Origin: RGZA01 sp041917755
GTDB lineage: Bacteria > Pseudomonadota > Alphaproteobacteria > UBA9219 > RGZA01
Assembly: GCA_041917755.1 (NCBI GenBank)
Contig: JAYRWY010000015.1
Location: forward strand, 1-58,555
Length of the DNA: 58,555 nucleotides
Direction: 5' to 3'
Part shown: piece by piece, positions 1 to 8,913 of the stretch
Layout: each line of letters begins with the position of its first letter
Position numbering within the stretch: the stretch's first letter is position 1
Made by a program: the position numbers and the translations under genes
The notes under the pieces: model-generated
Told to the model about the DNA's origin: nothing
The model's database searches: none
Seen by the model: only the letters and a program-made list of their open reading frames with translations

Positions 1-503
1 GTCAGGACCGCAGCGAGATTATCGAAGGCAGTCGCCTCTATTGGCAACGTGTACAAGTTGTTCATGAAGCCGTAATTATGTTGCATGATGCAGCAACGCT
101 ATCTGATGCTGTACAAATACTGCAAGACGATGTTGCTCGCTTGCTTGGTTTTGATGCCATCAATCTTATTTATGAACGCCAAAGCGATGATAAAATAGGT
201 GCGTTTTCATCGTTTTTCCGTCCCATTCCTGCGTTTATGGTCAATGCTGCGTTCGCGGCAACCGAATATCACATCATTGAAGACCGTAATCAGTTGGAAA
301 GCCTGTTTCCTGAACAATCAGCACAAATGGCATTCGCCATTTGTTTGCCAATTAAAACGGGCGATCGTCGCGGCGCGCTGGTCATGGCAAACCGTGACGC
401 GCAATATTTATCCCTAGGTCAGGCATTAGAACCTTATGTGTTTCTCGCGCGTTGTGTTGAACGGTTAGGTCGGCAATGGCTCGCATCCAACATAGCGAAA
501 TAA
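1..503 (+). CDS. DUF484 family protein (5' end outside window)
   Basis: The frame is already open at base 3 and runs to the stop at 501-503, so the true start lies upstream; the ATG at 78 is probably internal. About 166 residues are visible. They read as the GAF-like C-terminal half of the DUF484 family, with an alternating strand/helix pattern and a segment like LPIKTGDRRGALV where the last strands of a GAF fold would be. DUF484 proteins sit next to xerC in many proteobacteria, and here the stop lies 28 bases inside xerC, which implies translational coupling. The molecular role of the family is not established. Identity rests mainly on context and fold-like pattern. Confidence 0.68.
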   Translation, partial: QDRSEIIEGSRLYWQRVQVVHEAVIMLHDAATLSDAVQILQDDVARLLGFDAINLIYERQSDDKIGAFSSFFRPIPAFMVNAAFAATEYHIIEDRNQLESLFPEQSAQMAFAICLPIKTGDRRGALVMANRDAQYLSLGQALEPYVFLARCVERLGRQWLASNIAK

Positions 504-1435
504 AACTGTCGCATACCAGCAATGCGGAAGAAGCCGTGAATGCTTGGCTATCGCATTTAACCGACATCCGCGATCAATCCATTCATACCGTTACCAATTA
601 TGCTCATGATGTGCGTGTATTCATCGGCTTTCTGGGTAATTATCGCGGTCAGGCTATTCTTGTTTCTGATTTCAACAAACTGGATATTATTGAGGCGCGC
701 GCCTGGCTGGCTGACTTGGCAAGCAATGGCATCGCTGCCGCCAGCCGTGCGCGTGCAATTTCTGCGGTACGTAGTTTTTATAAATGGCTCACTAAACAAA
801 AACTGGTTCAAAATGCTGTATTGCAAACCCTTCGTTTGCCTAAAAAACCGCAACGAACCCCGCATCCATTATCGTCGCATCAACTCGATGATTTGATTGA
901 TAACGCCGAAGTGGTTCGCCCTGATTGGGTGGGCGTGCGTGACCGTGCATTGTTTATGCTTCTGTACGGATGTGGCCTGCGTATCAGCGAAGCATTATCA
1001 TTAAACGGCATAGACTGGCATGCCATTCAATCCGGCCAGCTGACCATTACGGGCAAAGGCCGCAAGCAACGCATCGTCCCTTTACTGGATGAAGTCAAAG
1101 CCGCATTGAAGGACTACCTGAAGGTCTGTCCCTTCGCCATGCAGGATGATGAAGCAATTTTTCGTGGCGAAAAGGGCGCGCGGCTTAATCCTGCAGTTGC
1201 TGAACGCGCCATGCGGTCTATCCGTCAGCAATATTTATTGCCTGATTATGCAACGCCGCACGCACTTCGCCATTCATTCGCCAGCCATCTCCTCAACAGC
1301 GGCGCAGACTTGCGCAGCATTCAGGAACTATTGGGACACGCATCCCTGTCAACCACCCAGCAATATACTAAAGTCGATGAAGACAGTTTGCTGGCGGTGT
1401 TTGAAAAATCACATCCACGGGCAAAAACAAAATAA
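476..1435 (+). CDS. xerC: Site-specific tyrosine recombinase XerC
   Basis: Tyrosine recombinase that, with XerD, resolves chromosome dimers at dif during division. The 319 residues show an N-terminal SAM-like core-binding domain (about 15-105) and a C-terminal catalytic domain (about 125-310). The active-site set is complete: Arg169 in GCGLRISE, Lys194 in GKGRK, His262 and Arg265 in HALRH, His288 in LLGHAS and the nucleophile Tyr297. Length is typical of XerC/XerD. It overlaps the DUF484 gene by 28 bases, the usual neighbour of xerC rather than xerD, which is the reason for choosing XerC. It is not linked to any mobile-element genes, so a housekeeping role is more likely than an integrase. 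Confidence 0.92.
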   Translation: MARIQHSEIKLSHTSNAEEAVNAWLSHLTDIRDQSIHTVTNYAHDVRVFIGFLGNYRGQAILVSDFNKLDIIEARAWLADLASNGIAAASRARAISAVRSFYKWLTKQKLVQNAVLQTLRLPKKPQRTPHPLSSHQLDDLIDNAEVVRPDWVGVRDRALFMLLYGCGLRISEALSLNGIDWHAIQSGQLTITGKGRKQRIVPLLDEVKAALKDYLKVCPFAMQDDEAIFRGEKGARLNPAVAERAMRSIRQQYLLPDYATPHALRHSFASHLLNSGADLRSIQELLGHASLSTTQQYTKVDEDSLLAVFEKSHPRAKTK

Positions 1436-1436
1436 T

Positions 1437-1793
1437 TTAGCGCTGATGAATAAAATCATTAATCGGCGCCTGTATTTCCACATGCGTCGGAAAAACAATG
1501 AAAATAAAAATCACGCAAATGGCCATAAACACGGCCTCAATAATCACATGGCTTTGCGAAATGGATGCATGGCAAAAACGGCATTCACCCTTGTTAAGAT
1601 AATAGGATGCAATGGGAATTAAATCTCGCGCTTCAAGTGGGTGTTTACATGCATCACAATGTGAACGTGGTTTGATAATGGACTCGCCATTAGGTAGCCG
1701 ATGATAAACAAGACCAAAAAAGCTGCCCAATACCCCGCCAACAACAATGCCGGTTAATAATTTGAATAGTATGAAGAAATAGGCTTCGTTCAT
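1437..1793 (-). CDS. Stand-alone prepilin peptidase N-terminal (DiS_P_DiS) domain protein
   Basis: 118 residues that match only the N-terminal domain of type IV prepilin peptidases (PilD/GspO). After a first membrane segment (about 5-27) come GSFFGLVYHRLP and SIIKPRSHCDAC, then two CxxC pairs (CDAC and CRFC), a short ISQSHVIIE block and a second membrane segment. In full-length PilD this region is the cytoplasmic zinc-binding loop linked to N-methylation of prepilins. The aspartate-protease (A24) domain with its GxGD motif is absent: the frame stops right after the second membrane helix. It starts one base after the preceding gene's stop and has no Shine-Dalgarno of its own, so it is probably coupled. 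Function as a solo domain is unknown. Confidence 0.72.
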   Translation of the reverse strand: MNEAYFFILFKLLTGIVVGGVLGSFFGLVYHRLPNGESIIKPRSHCDACKHPLEARDLIPIASYYLNKGECRFCHASISQSHVIIEAVFMAICVIFIFIVFPTHVEIQAPINDFIHQR

Positions 1794-1794
1794 A

Positions 1795-2601
1795 TTACGG
1801 GTTCGGGTTTTGAAAAATATCCAATAAGTGGTTTACGTTTTGCGGACTCATGTGGAGCGCACCATGACCAAGATTCTGATCTTCAATCCGGTCGGTTATC
1901 ACGCCGCCCAATACAGTTACCCATTCTGCCGCACGGCGCATAGCCGGGCAACCATCCTGTTCGGGGTTTTCATCTTTCATACCGCACACAGTAACCCATA
2001 TGGTTCCATCAAATGGCCTTGCCCCAAACCGACCAGCTGAAATGGCTTTATTGGGCGGATAATCGGTCATTGCGCCGCCCGCATTGGCGACGGTCAAATT
2101 GAAATAGTTATTGCCCGAATGAACATCCAGTGCTTTGACGGCATAGATATTGGCCGAACCTCGGCTAAATCCTTCCAGCATGATACGCTTTGGCTTAACC
2201 TCAAGATTACGTATGGCTATGTCAATCTCGCGGTAGATTTCATTAGGCGCAAGGTAATTCGCCTCACTACCGCCCAGCCACCATTGCAGCGATATTAAAC
2301 CAATGTTCTTGCCAGCTAAATGGCGTGACCATGCAACCAAATCATCGGTTGCAAAACTATCATGCCCATGAAGCGACACAATCCAGTTCGTTGGATTTTC
2401 GCCCTCGCGTTTCCAAATGAGATAAAAACTTCGGCCATCTGATGTGGGAACAACCTTTGGATTAAGCTGGATGGCGTCCATGTACTGTGGTTGTTTCTGC
2501 GCAAGTTCAAGAACACGGGCCGTCCCATCAGGATAGTCTTGGGCAGAAACCGGAACTGCCAAGCCAATAAGCGCAAGGCATATTAAAAACACTTTGGTCA
2601 T
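1795..2601 (-). CDS. Secreted alpha/beta-hydrolase
   Basis: 268 residues from the ATG at 2601, preceded by GGAG at good spacing; a longer reading to 2655 would hide the signal peptide. Residues 1-20 form a signal peptide ending VSA/Q, so the enzyme should be periplasmic. An alpha/beta-hydrolase core follows: HGHDSF near residue 78 (likely oxyanion region), the nucleophile elbow GFSRGS with Ser146, a candidate acid Asp210 and His246 in LGHGALH. The substrate cannot be told; esterase or carbohydrate deacylase are possible. It lies 11 bases after a glycosyltransferase gene in the heptose operon, so action on envelope glycans is an inference from context only. Confidence 0.72.
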   Translation of the reverse strand: MTKVFLICLALIGLAVPVSAQDYPDGTARVLELAQKQPQYMDAIQLNPKVVPTSDGRSFYLIWKREGENPTNWIVSLHGHDSFATDDLVAWSRHLAGKNIGLISLQWWLGGSEANYLAPNEIYREIDIAIRNLEVKPKRIMLEGFSRGSANIYAVKALDVHSGNNYFNLTVANAGGAMTDYPPNKAISAGRFGARPFDGTIWVTVCGMKDENPEQDGCPAMRRAAEWVTVLGGVITDRIEDQNLGHGALHMSPQNVNHLLDIFQNPNP

Positions 2602-2612
2602 ATTTGCTCCGC

Positions 2613-4289
2613 TTAGGCGCGATGAATACGCATTAATCCCATCTTTAAAAACCATGCGATGGTGCGCATAAAGCGCGGTGTATCAGTAATGCCAACACCG
2701 TGTTGAATTTCAAACAGGGTAGGGTGTTTCTGTTCTTTAGTTGTGTGGTACAGTACACCCATAATCTGGCTCATGGTTTGCTCTGGCAACAACATATCCA
2801 TACCAAACATGTTCATACGATGCTTGGCGATGATTTCAATATCATGTGTCTTGGCCAGAATTTCCAAACGGTCTGTTCCAACCAAATGCCCGCTGGGGAA
2901 ACATCCAAACATACTCGATGGGTCAGGATAGGCCGGATGCGCTGCTGGCCAATTGGCTGGTGCGGGTGGTGACAAATGTGCGGATTTGCGTTTGCGCACC
3001 TGTTCTTCCCATAAATCTTCATAGGCTGGAATAATAACTTTCCAGTCATACAGCTCGGTTGCGCGTTTGCGCCCCGATGCGCCCATTTGCAGACGTTTTT
3101 CTTTATCGTTAATAAGTGTCACAAACGCATCTGCCGCGCGGTCAATGTCAACGGCGACCGTTTGATTGTTGCGAATGAGGTAATCTCCGTAATTGCGCAT
3201 ATTATAATAATGCTGCGCAACATCCAAATTATTGCCCGGCGCAATGCTGATGGTCGGAATAAGCATGCCATCAACCCCGTCGCGCACCCCGTCGCGGTAT
3301 CCATCCCAATCGCTAATAACAGCCGGAAGCCCACAGGCCATGGCTTCAATAGGCGTGAATCCAAAGCTTTCCTGAATATTATCAATCAGCGATGAAAAAA
3401 TATCGCCGCATGCCCATAACCCATCTGGAAAACGCGGGTCATTATTCAACACAAAATCCACCGGCACGGTTTTACAAATATCAGCTGCAAGATCACGGAA
3501 TTCCGGCTCCATAAGCTCTGGCTTAAAGAAGCCATACATCACCAAACGTACTTTTTTGGACGGGGCACGTTGGGCCGCTAACTCAGCGGCCTTGAGTAGT
3601 GCAATCGGGTGTGCCTTGGTGGCATAGCTAAGACGACCAATATAAAGAATGACGACTTCGTCATCAGCAATCCGCAATGCGGCTCGTTGCGCCGCACGAT
3701 GTTGCGGTGTGGTGATGCTGTGAAATTTGGATGTGTGGATACCAAGCGGGATAACTGGCAAATCGACGGGGCAGGTAAAATGGCCACGAAACCGGTGTTC
3801 CAGATAGTCGTTTTGAATATCCCAGAGTGATTTGATGCAATCGCGTATCGCGCGTGATGGGCAAATAATTGCATCACCTGCTTGCGTTGGCGCGGTTAGA
3901 TATTGCATCAACACATCGGCTATACGTTCACCTGACATAGTGTGAACAATGCTCGAGATAGCATAGCCTTGCCCTTGCAATTGCAAGCGGCGCCATATGT
4001 GCTCGCCTAAATTCGGGTCAGGGCGGAAAACCAAATCCACATCTTGCATCGCATAGGCGGGATTGGCGGCTGGAACAAGTGCGCAACGACTAAAATCTAT
4101 TCGCTCGGAGCGCGCGATGTTTTTTAATTCTTCTGCGCTTTCATCACTGCCTGGAAAAAAGAAAAACTCAGCCGCGCGGCTATATTTGAAAAACGCTTTC
4201 AAAAACGTAGTAATGGCTACATCTATACCGAATATTTCTGATGGAGCATTGCCCGATTGGGGCTTGAGATAGTTGATAACAGTTTTCAT
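2613..4289 (-). CDS. GT4-family glycosyltransferase
   Basis: 558-residue retaining glycosyltransferase of GT-B fold. The C-terminal nucleotide-sugar domain shows ILYIGRLSYATKAHP (about 214-228) and the EX7E motif with Glu307 and Glu315 in ESFGFTPIEAMACGLP. The N-terminal half is the acceptor domain. After about residue 425 there is an extra 130-residue tail, unusual for simple GT4 enzymes (about 350-420 residues). Its start codon overlaps the hldE stop (ATGA), so it is translated with the ADP-heptose genes. A heptosyl or other LPS/surface-glycan transferase is likely, but donor and acceptor cannot be read from the sequence. Confidence 0.85.
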   Translation of the reverse strand: MKTVINYLKPQSGNAPSEIFGIDVAITTFLKAFFKYSRAAEFFFFPGSDESAEELKNIARSERIDFSRCALVPAANPAYAMQDVDLVFRPDPNLGEHIWRRLQLQGQGYAISSIVHTMSGERIADVLMQYLTAPTQAGDAIICPSRAIRDCIKSLWDIQNDYLEHRFRGHFTCPVDLPVIPLGIHTSKFHSITTPQHRAAQRAALRIADDEVVILYIGRLSYATKAHPIALLKAAELAAQRAPSKKVRLVMYGFFKPELMEPEFRDLAADICKTVPVDFVLNNDPRFPDGLWACGDIFSSLIDNIQESFGFTPIEAMACGLPAVISDWDGYRDGVRDGVDGMLIPTISIAPGNNLDVAQHYYNMRNYGDYLIRNNQTVAVDIDRAADAFVTLINDKEKRLQMGASGRKRATELYDWKVIIPAYEDLWEEQVRKRKSAHLSPPAPANWPAAHPAYPDPSSMFGCFPSGHLVGTDRLEILAKTHDIEIIAKHRMNMFGMDMLLPEQTMSQIMGVLYHTTKEQKHPTLFEIQHGVGITDTPRFMRTIAWFLKMGLMRIHRA

Positions 4290-5752
4290 GCACCAGATGA
4301 TTTCAATTTTTTGATGGTGTTGGTGGTGCTTTGTCCTTCAACCAGATTGGCCAGTACCACACGACCACCCCAGCTTTGCACTTCCTGCGCGCCCACAACC
4401 GTGTCCACGGTATAATCGGCGCCCTTTATCAATACATTCGGGCGCAACGCCTTGATAAGTTCAAGTGGCGTATCTTCATTAAAGATGACCACCAAATCAA
4501 CCGGTGATAATGTAGCCAGAACCGTCGCGCGTGCTTTTTCGTTTTGTACGGGGCGTTCTGACCCTTTTAGTCGCTTAACCGACGCATCACTATTCAGGCC
4601 AACGACCAATCTGTCACAAGCCTTGCGTGATTGCTGGAGTAGGGAGATATGCCCCGGATGCACCAAATCAAAACAGCCATTGGTAAAGCCGACATTCAAT
4701 CCCTGTCTACGCCACCGTTCAACTAACTCAATCGCTTTATTTTGCGATAGAACTTTTTCACTCATGTCGCGGTCTTCAATCTGACGCAGATTATTGATGA
4801 GTTCATCAACGGTCACGGTTGCCGTGCCCACCTTGCTTACCACAATTGAACCTGCCTCATTGGCAAGAACGGCGGCTTCTTCCATGCTCATGCCTGCAGC
4901 AATGGCGGTAACAAATCCGGCAATCACGGTATCGCCTGCGCCTGATACGTCGAATACTTCACGCGCAGTCGCCTTGATGTGAATGGGGTCTTTACCCGCC
5001 ACGATTAAGCACACGCCGTCGCCGCCCAACTTGGCAAGCACAGCAGTGAACTTGAATTTCTCAATCAAATTACGGGATGCTTTAACGGCATCGTCAATTG
5101 TCTTGATTTCCTGACCGCTGGCTTCTGAAAGCTCCTTGCGGTTTGGCGTAACCACTGTCGCGCCGGTATAGCGTGTGTAGTCGCGGCCCTTGGGGTCAAT
5201 CACCACTGGCTTGTTATGTTGTTTGCCAAGCTCAATACAGGTGGCAATAATTTTGGGAGTCAATACGCCCTTGGCATAGTCGGATAAAATCACGGCGCTC
5301 ACCTGCGGTATCGCAAGCTTAAGGCGCATGGTCACCTGGTCTTCAATTGCCGCGCTTACATTCTCTGCGCGTTCCACGTCGCAGCGTAAAACTTGCTGAA
5401 TGCCAGCAACAAAACGTGTTTTAATGGTCGTGGGGCGCTCTTTATCGGTCAATAAATGTGGGGTTACGCCTTCATCTTGGGAAAGCTGTTTGGCTACTTC
5501 AAACCCGGCCGGATCAGAACCCACCACCGCAATTAAATCGCAGCGTTGATTTAAACTTACCAAGTTGCGCACCACGTTGCCCGCACCGCCCAGCATTGAA
5601 ATTTCGCGCACATACCGCATGACGGGAATAGGTGCTTCGGGTGAAATACGATCAACCTGCCCATACATAAATCTGTCCAGCATTACGTCGCCGACTACTA
5701 AAATCGGGTTGCTGGGTAATTCTTCAAGGTGCTTGATGAGTTCGAATTGCAT
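4286..5752 (-). CDS. hldE: Bifunctional heptose 7-phosphate kinase / heptose 1-phosphate adenylyltransferase HldE
   Basis: Carries the first and third nucleotide-sugar steps to ADP-heptose for the LPS inner core. Residues 1 to about 320 are a ribokinase (PfkB) domain with GGAGNVVRN near 55 and the signature FDVSGAGDT with catalytic Asp274. Residues about 345-488 are a nucleotidyltransferase domain with TNGCFDLVHPGH (357-368), where HxGH binds the nucleotide phosphates, and a later LIKGADYTVD block. The fused form and the 488-residue length are typical. It follows hldD by 9 bases without a clear Shine-Dalgarno, suggesting coupling, and overlaps the downstream GT4 gene by 4 bases. Confidence 0.95.
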   Translation of the reverse strand: MQFELIKHLEELPSNPILVVGDVMLDRFMYGQVDRISPEAPIPVMRYVREISMLGGAGNVVRNLVSLNQRCDLIAVVGSDPAGFEVAKQLSQDEGVTPHLLTDKERPTTIKTRFVAGIQQVLRCDVERAENVSAAIEDQVTMRLKLAIPQVSAVILSDYAKGVLTPKIIATCIELGKQHNKPVVIDPKGRDYTRYTGATVVTPNRKELSEASGQEIKTIDDAVKASRNLIEKFKFTAVLAKLGGDGVCLIVAGKDPIHIKATAREVFDVSGAGDTVIAGFVTAIAAGMSMEEAAVLANEAGSIVVSKVGTATVTVDELINNLRQIEDRDMSEKVLSQNKAIELVERWRRQGLNVGFTNGCFDLVHPGHISLLQQSRKACDRLVVGLNSDASVKRLKGSERPVQNEKARATVLATLSPVDLVVIFNEDTPLELIKALRPNVLIKGADYTVDTVVGAQEVQSWGGRVVLANLVEGQSTTNTIKKLKSSGA

Positions 5753-5761
5753 GAGGATACG

Positions 5762-6748
5762 TTAACAATAAGGATCAGGGGTGACGAGGTATTCTTTTAC
5801 ATACGCGCTCACGCCGTCTTCAAGACGTGTGAATGGTTTTGTGTATCCGGCTGCTTTCAGCTTCTGCATATTGGCCTGAGTGAAATACTGGTAATGTTTG
5901 CGAAGTTCTTCGGGCATATCACGGTAGGTGATGTTGGGCTCTTTTCCACAAGCAATATAAACCGCCCGCGCCAAATCCACAAAGCTGCGCGATTCGCCCG
6001 TTCCAACGTTAAACAGGCCGTTTACGCGCGGGTGGTGATAAAGCCATATCATCACATCCACGCAATCCTGCACCCATATAAAATCTCGCAATTGCCCGCC
6101 ATCGACATAATCAGGGTGGTGGGATTTGAAAAGTGAAAAGGCATCGCCCTTGGCTGCAATCGGAAAAATCTGGTGCACCACCGAACGCTGGCCTTCTTTA
6201 TGATATTCATTCGGGCCATAGACGTTGAAGAATTTCAATCCAACCGACTGTGCTGGAAAACGTTCACCATCTTCACGCGTCTGGGTAATAAACTGGTCAA
6301 AGGCATGTTTGCTCCACCCATACGGGTTTAGCGGACGAAGCTGTTTTAGATGTGCTAAGTCTTCCTTATCATCAAAGCCCTGTTTGCCATCACCATAGGT
6401 TGCGGCAGAGGATGCGTAGACGATGCGCTTGCGTTTTTCACTACACCACGTGAACAAATCTTTTGATAAGCGGAAATTGTTGGCAACAATCACATCCGCA
6501 TCCAATTCGGTCGTGCTGGAAATCGCACCCATATGATAAATCATTTCGATGCTTTTTTGGTTTGCTTCCAAAAACGGAAAAAGCTGCTCAGGGGTGATGA
6601 TGTCATAGAGGGTGCGCTTGGCAATGTTCCGCCATTTCTGGCCTTTGCCCAAAACGTCGCAAATCACGATGGGGCCAAGGCCGGCCTTTTCAAGGCTAGC
6701 CGCCAAACATGAGCCGATAAATCCCGCCCCGCCGGTAATAACAATCAT
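5762..6748 (-). CDS. hldD: ADP-glyceromanno-heptose 6-epimerase HldD
   Basis: Epimerises ADP-D-glycero- to ADP-L-glycero-manno-heptose. The 328 residues start at the ATG at 6748, preceded by GAGGA; an upstream extension to 6850 is rejected because the Rossmann motif GGAGFIGS (6-13) must be near the N terminus. The SDR catalytic pair is Tyr143 and Lys147 in NPYGWSK, with Ser113/Ser114 in YASSAATYG. A block FFNVYGPNEY and the C-terminal NVGTGESRSF fit extended SDRs and HldD in particular. First gene of a minus-strand operon with hldE and surface-sugar genes, divergent from fabD. Confidence 0.94.
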   Translation of the reverse strand: MIVITGGAGFIGSCLAASLEKAGLGPIVICDVLGKGQKWRNIAKRTLYDIITPEQLFPFLEANQKSIEMIYHMGAISSTTELDADVIVANNFRLSKDLFTWCSEKRKRIVYASSAATYGDGKQGFDDKEDLAHLKQLRPLNPYGWSKHAFDQFITQTREDGERFPAQSVGLKFFNVYGPNEYHKEGQRSVVHQIFPIAAKGDAFSLFKSHHPDYVDGGQLRDFIWVQDCVDVMIWLYHHPRVNGLFNVGTGESRSFVDLARAVYIACGKEPNITYRDMPEELRKHYQYFTQANMQKLKAAGYTKPFTRLEDGVSAYVKEYLVTPDPYC

Positions 6749-6909
6749 TTTTGTATCCTCATAAGCAGTCGCGCTTGGACCCAATACTTCTTGAGCCCAG
6801 AGCAATCGCGCCAATACATCAATTAGACAGGCTTGACAGCACCCTTGCAAGTGACTTGATTAGCACTTCTTTCTATCAGATTCACACGATATTTGAACGG
6901 ACTTAATAA

Positions 6910-7851
6910 ATGAAACGGGCATTACTATTTCCAGGGCAGGGCAGTCAGGCCATCGGCATGGGCAAGGAACTTTGTGGCGCTTTTCAGGCAGCCAAGGATG
7001 TGTTTCAGGAAATCGATGACGCACTGTCCCAAAAACTCAGCCAATTGATGTTCGAAGGCAGCGATGCCGATTTGAAACTGACCGAAAATACTCAGCCTGC
7101 ACTGATGGCAGTCAGCATGGCAGTCGTGCGTGTTCTTGAAAAAGAGGGCGGTAAAAAAGTTTCTGATTTGGCCCGTTATGTTGCGGGGCATTCACTTGGA
7201 GAATATGCTGCACTTTGCGCGGCTGGCACATTCAGTATTTCTGATACCGCCCGTTTGCTTCGTAAACGTGGCAGCGCAATGCAGGCAGCCGTTCCAGTTG
7301 GGGTTGGTTCCATGGCGGCATTGCTTGGCGTAGATATGCAGCAAGCCGCAGAAATTGCAACCGAAGCCGCACAGGGTCAGGTTTGCGCCGCCGCTAATGA
7401 TAATTCAGTAGGGCAGGTTGTCATCAGCGGTCATAAGGAAGCGATTGAACGCGCCGTGGCTATCGCTGCAACCAAAGGATTCAAACGCTCGGTCATCTTG
7501 CCTGTCAGCGCACCATTCCACTGCGCATTGATGCAACCTGCAGCAGACGCCATGCAGGAAGCCTTAGCGCAAGTTAAAATGAATGCGCCAGTTGTGCCTG
7601 TTATTGCAAATGTCACCGCATCTGAACAAACCGATGTAAACGAAATACGCAAGCTGTTGGTGGCACAGGTCACTGGTGCGGTGCGCTGGCGCGAAAGCAT
7701 GCTTTACCTCAAGGAAAAAGGTGTTGAAGGCGCTATTGAGGCGGGCAGTGGCACTGTTCTGGCTGGCCTGATGAAGCGTATTGATAAAGACATCCAAGTT
7801 ACTTCCCTGCACACCCCGCAGGATATCGAAGCATTTTTAAAAACAGTATAG
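6910..7851 (+). CDS. fabD: Malonyl-CoA:ACP transacylase FabD
   Basis: Moves malonate from CoA to acyl carrier protein at the start of type II fatty-acid synthesis. 313 residues, the usual length. GQGSQ (9-13) forms the oxyanion region, the nucleophile is Ser95 in GHSLGEYAAL and the catalytic His204 is in SAPFHCALM. Begins a plus-strand run and is followed 12 bases later by fabG, the standard fab order. Upstream bases show only a weak CGGA ribosome site. The 160-base gap to hldD must hold divergent promoters, but I could not pick a convincing hexamer pair. Confidence 0.96.
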   Translation: MKRALLFPGQGSQAIGMGKELCGAFQAAKDVFQEIDDALSQKLSQLMFEGSDADLKLTENTQPALMAVSMAVVRVLEKEGGKKVSDLARYVAGHSLGEYAALCAAGTFSISDTARLLRKRGSAMQAAVPVGVGSMAALLGVDMQQAAEIATEAAQGQVCAAANDNSVGQVVISGHKEAIERAVAIAATKGFKRSVILPVSAPFHCALMQPAADAMQEALAQVKMNAPVVPVIANVTASEQTDVNEIRKLLVAQVTGAVRWRESMLYLKEKGVEGAIEAGSGTVLAGLMKRIDKDIQVTSLHTPQDIEAFLKTV

Positions 7852-7863
7852 AAAGGGTTGCTC

Positions 7864-8604
7864 ATGTTTAATCTAAACGGAAAACGCGCATTGGTTACCG
7901 GTGCATCGGGCGGCCTTGGCGGCGCAATCGCAAAGGCATTGGTTGCACAAGGTGCTATGGTTGCGTTATCAGGCACGAAGGTTGAAGCATTGGAAGCCTT
8001 GAAAAAGGAATTAGGCGATAAGGCATTTGTCACGCCCGCCAACCTATCCGATCCTGCCGCGCCAGCTGAATTGGTAAAGAAGGCCGAAGAAGCCATGGGC
8101 GGCGGTATCGATATTTTGGTAAACAATGCAGGCCTGACGCGCGATGGTCTATCCATGCGTATGAAGGATGAAGACTGGCAACAGGTATTGGATGTAAATC
8201 TTTCTTCTGCCTTCCGCCTCATCCGCGCGGTAACCAAGGGTATGATGGGCCGTCGCACGGGTCGCATCATCAATATCACATCGATTGTTGGCGTCACCGG
8301 TAATGCGGGGCAGGCGAACTATGCTGCATCCAAGGCTGGTTTAATTGGTATGAGCAAATCCTTGGCGCAAGAATTGGCTGCACGTAACATCACGGTTAAC
8401 TGCATCGCACCTGGCTTTATCGTATCCAACATGACTGATGGCTTGCCCGATGCAGTGAAGGAAAAAATCCTTGGCTCCATCCCGCAAGGCCGCAGGGGTG
8501 AAGGTAAAGATATCGCCGCAGGCGTTGTGTACTTAGCCAGTGATGAGGGGGCTTACGTTACCGGTCAGACGCTCCATATCAATGGCGGCATGGCAATGAT
8601 TTAA
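7864..8604 (+). CDS. fabG: 3-oxoacyl-[ACP] reductase FabG
   Basis: NADPH-dependent ketoacyl-ACP reductase of fatty-acid elongation. Classical SDR of 246 residues from the ATG at 7864, with GAAAGGG just upstream; a TTG at 7858 is less likely. Cofactor motif TGASGGLG (12-19), NNAG (87-90), and the catalytic set Asn112, Ser140, Tyr153 and Lys157 in ANYAASKAG are present. The C-terminal GQTLHINGGMAMI is typical of FabG. Immediately downstream of fabD. The acyl-carrier-protein gene acpP and fabF, which often follow, are not here: a YciI gene comes next. Confidence 0.95.
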   Translation: MFNLNGKRALVTGASGGLGGAIAKALVAQGAMVALSGTKVEALEALKKELGDKAFVTPANLSDPAAPAELVKKAEEAMGGGIDILVNNAGLTRDGLSMRMKDEDWQQVLDVNLSSAFRLIRAVTKGMMGRRTGRIINITSIVGVTGNAGQANYAASKAGLIGMSKSLAQELAARNITVNCIAPGFIVSNMTDGLPDAVKEKILGSIPQGRRGEGKDIAAGVVYLASDEGAYVTGQTLHINGGMAMI

Positions 8605-8628
8605 TCAAAATAACTAAGTGAGGTCATA

Positions 8629-8913
8629 ATGCTATTTTGTATTCATGCGTTAGATGCAGCTGATGCACTACCAAAGCGTCAGGCAAATTATCCGGCCCAT
8701 AAAGAACATCTGGATAAGGATAAAGATTTCGGCATTCGCATCGTAATGTCCGGCCCACTAGTCGCAGATGATATGGATACCCGCATCGGCAGCCTGTTTA
8801 TCATTGATGCGCCCTATCGTGAAAATGTTGAAAAATTCCATCATGCTGATCCATTTTTTATCGCCAAGGTCTGGGAAAAAGTTAGCATCACTATGTTTAT
8901 CAAAACAAAATAA
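8629..8913 (+). CDS. YciI family protein
   Basis: 94-residue protein with the ferredoxin-like dimeric YciI/DUF1330-type fold: an N-terminal LFCIHALDAADA strand, a R-x3-YPAHKEHLD helix with the conserved histidine, a SGPLVADD turn and the C-terminal HHADPFFIAKVWEKVSI block. Conserved His/Asp residues suggest a small-molecule enzyme or binding role, but the family's activity is mostly unknown. GAGG stands at good spacing before the ATG. Its stop overlaps the next start by one base (TAATG), so it is co-translated with the ABC1 kinase. Confidence 0.85.
   Translation: MLFCIHALDAADALPKRQANYPAHKEHLDKDKDFGIRIVMSGPLVADDMDTRIGSLFIIDAPYRENVEKFHHADPFFIAKVWEKVSITMFIKTK

Noticed and set aside
6749..6909. 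Convincing divergent promoters between hldD and fabD
   Set aside because: Some -35-like bases occur, but no pair with acceptable spacing and -10 match on either strand.
7704..8297. 197-residue minus-strand frame across the fabD-fabG junction
   Set aside because: Antisense shadow of two strongly supported genes with no recognisable domain.
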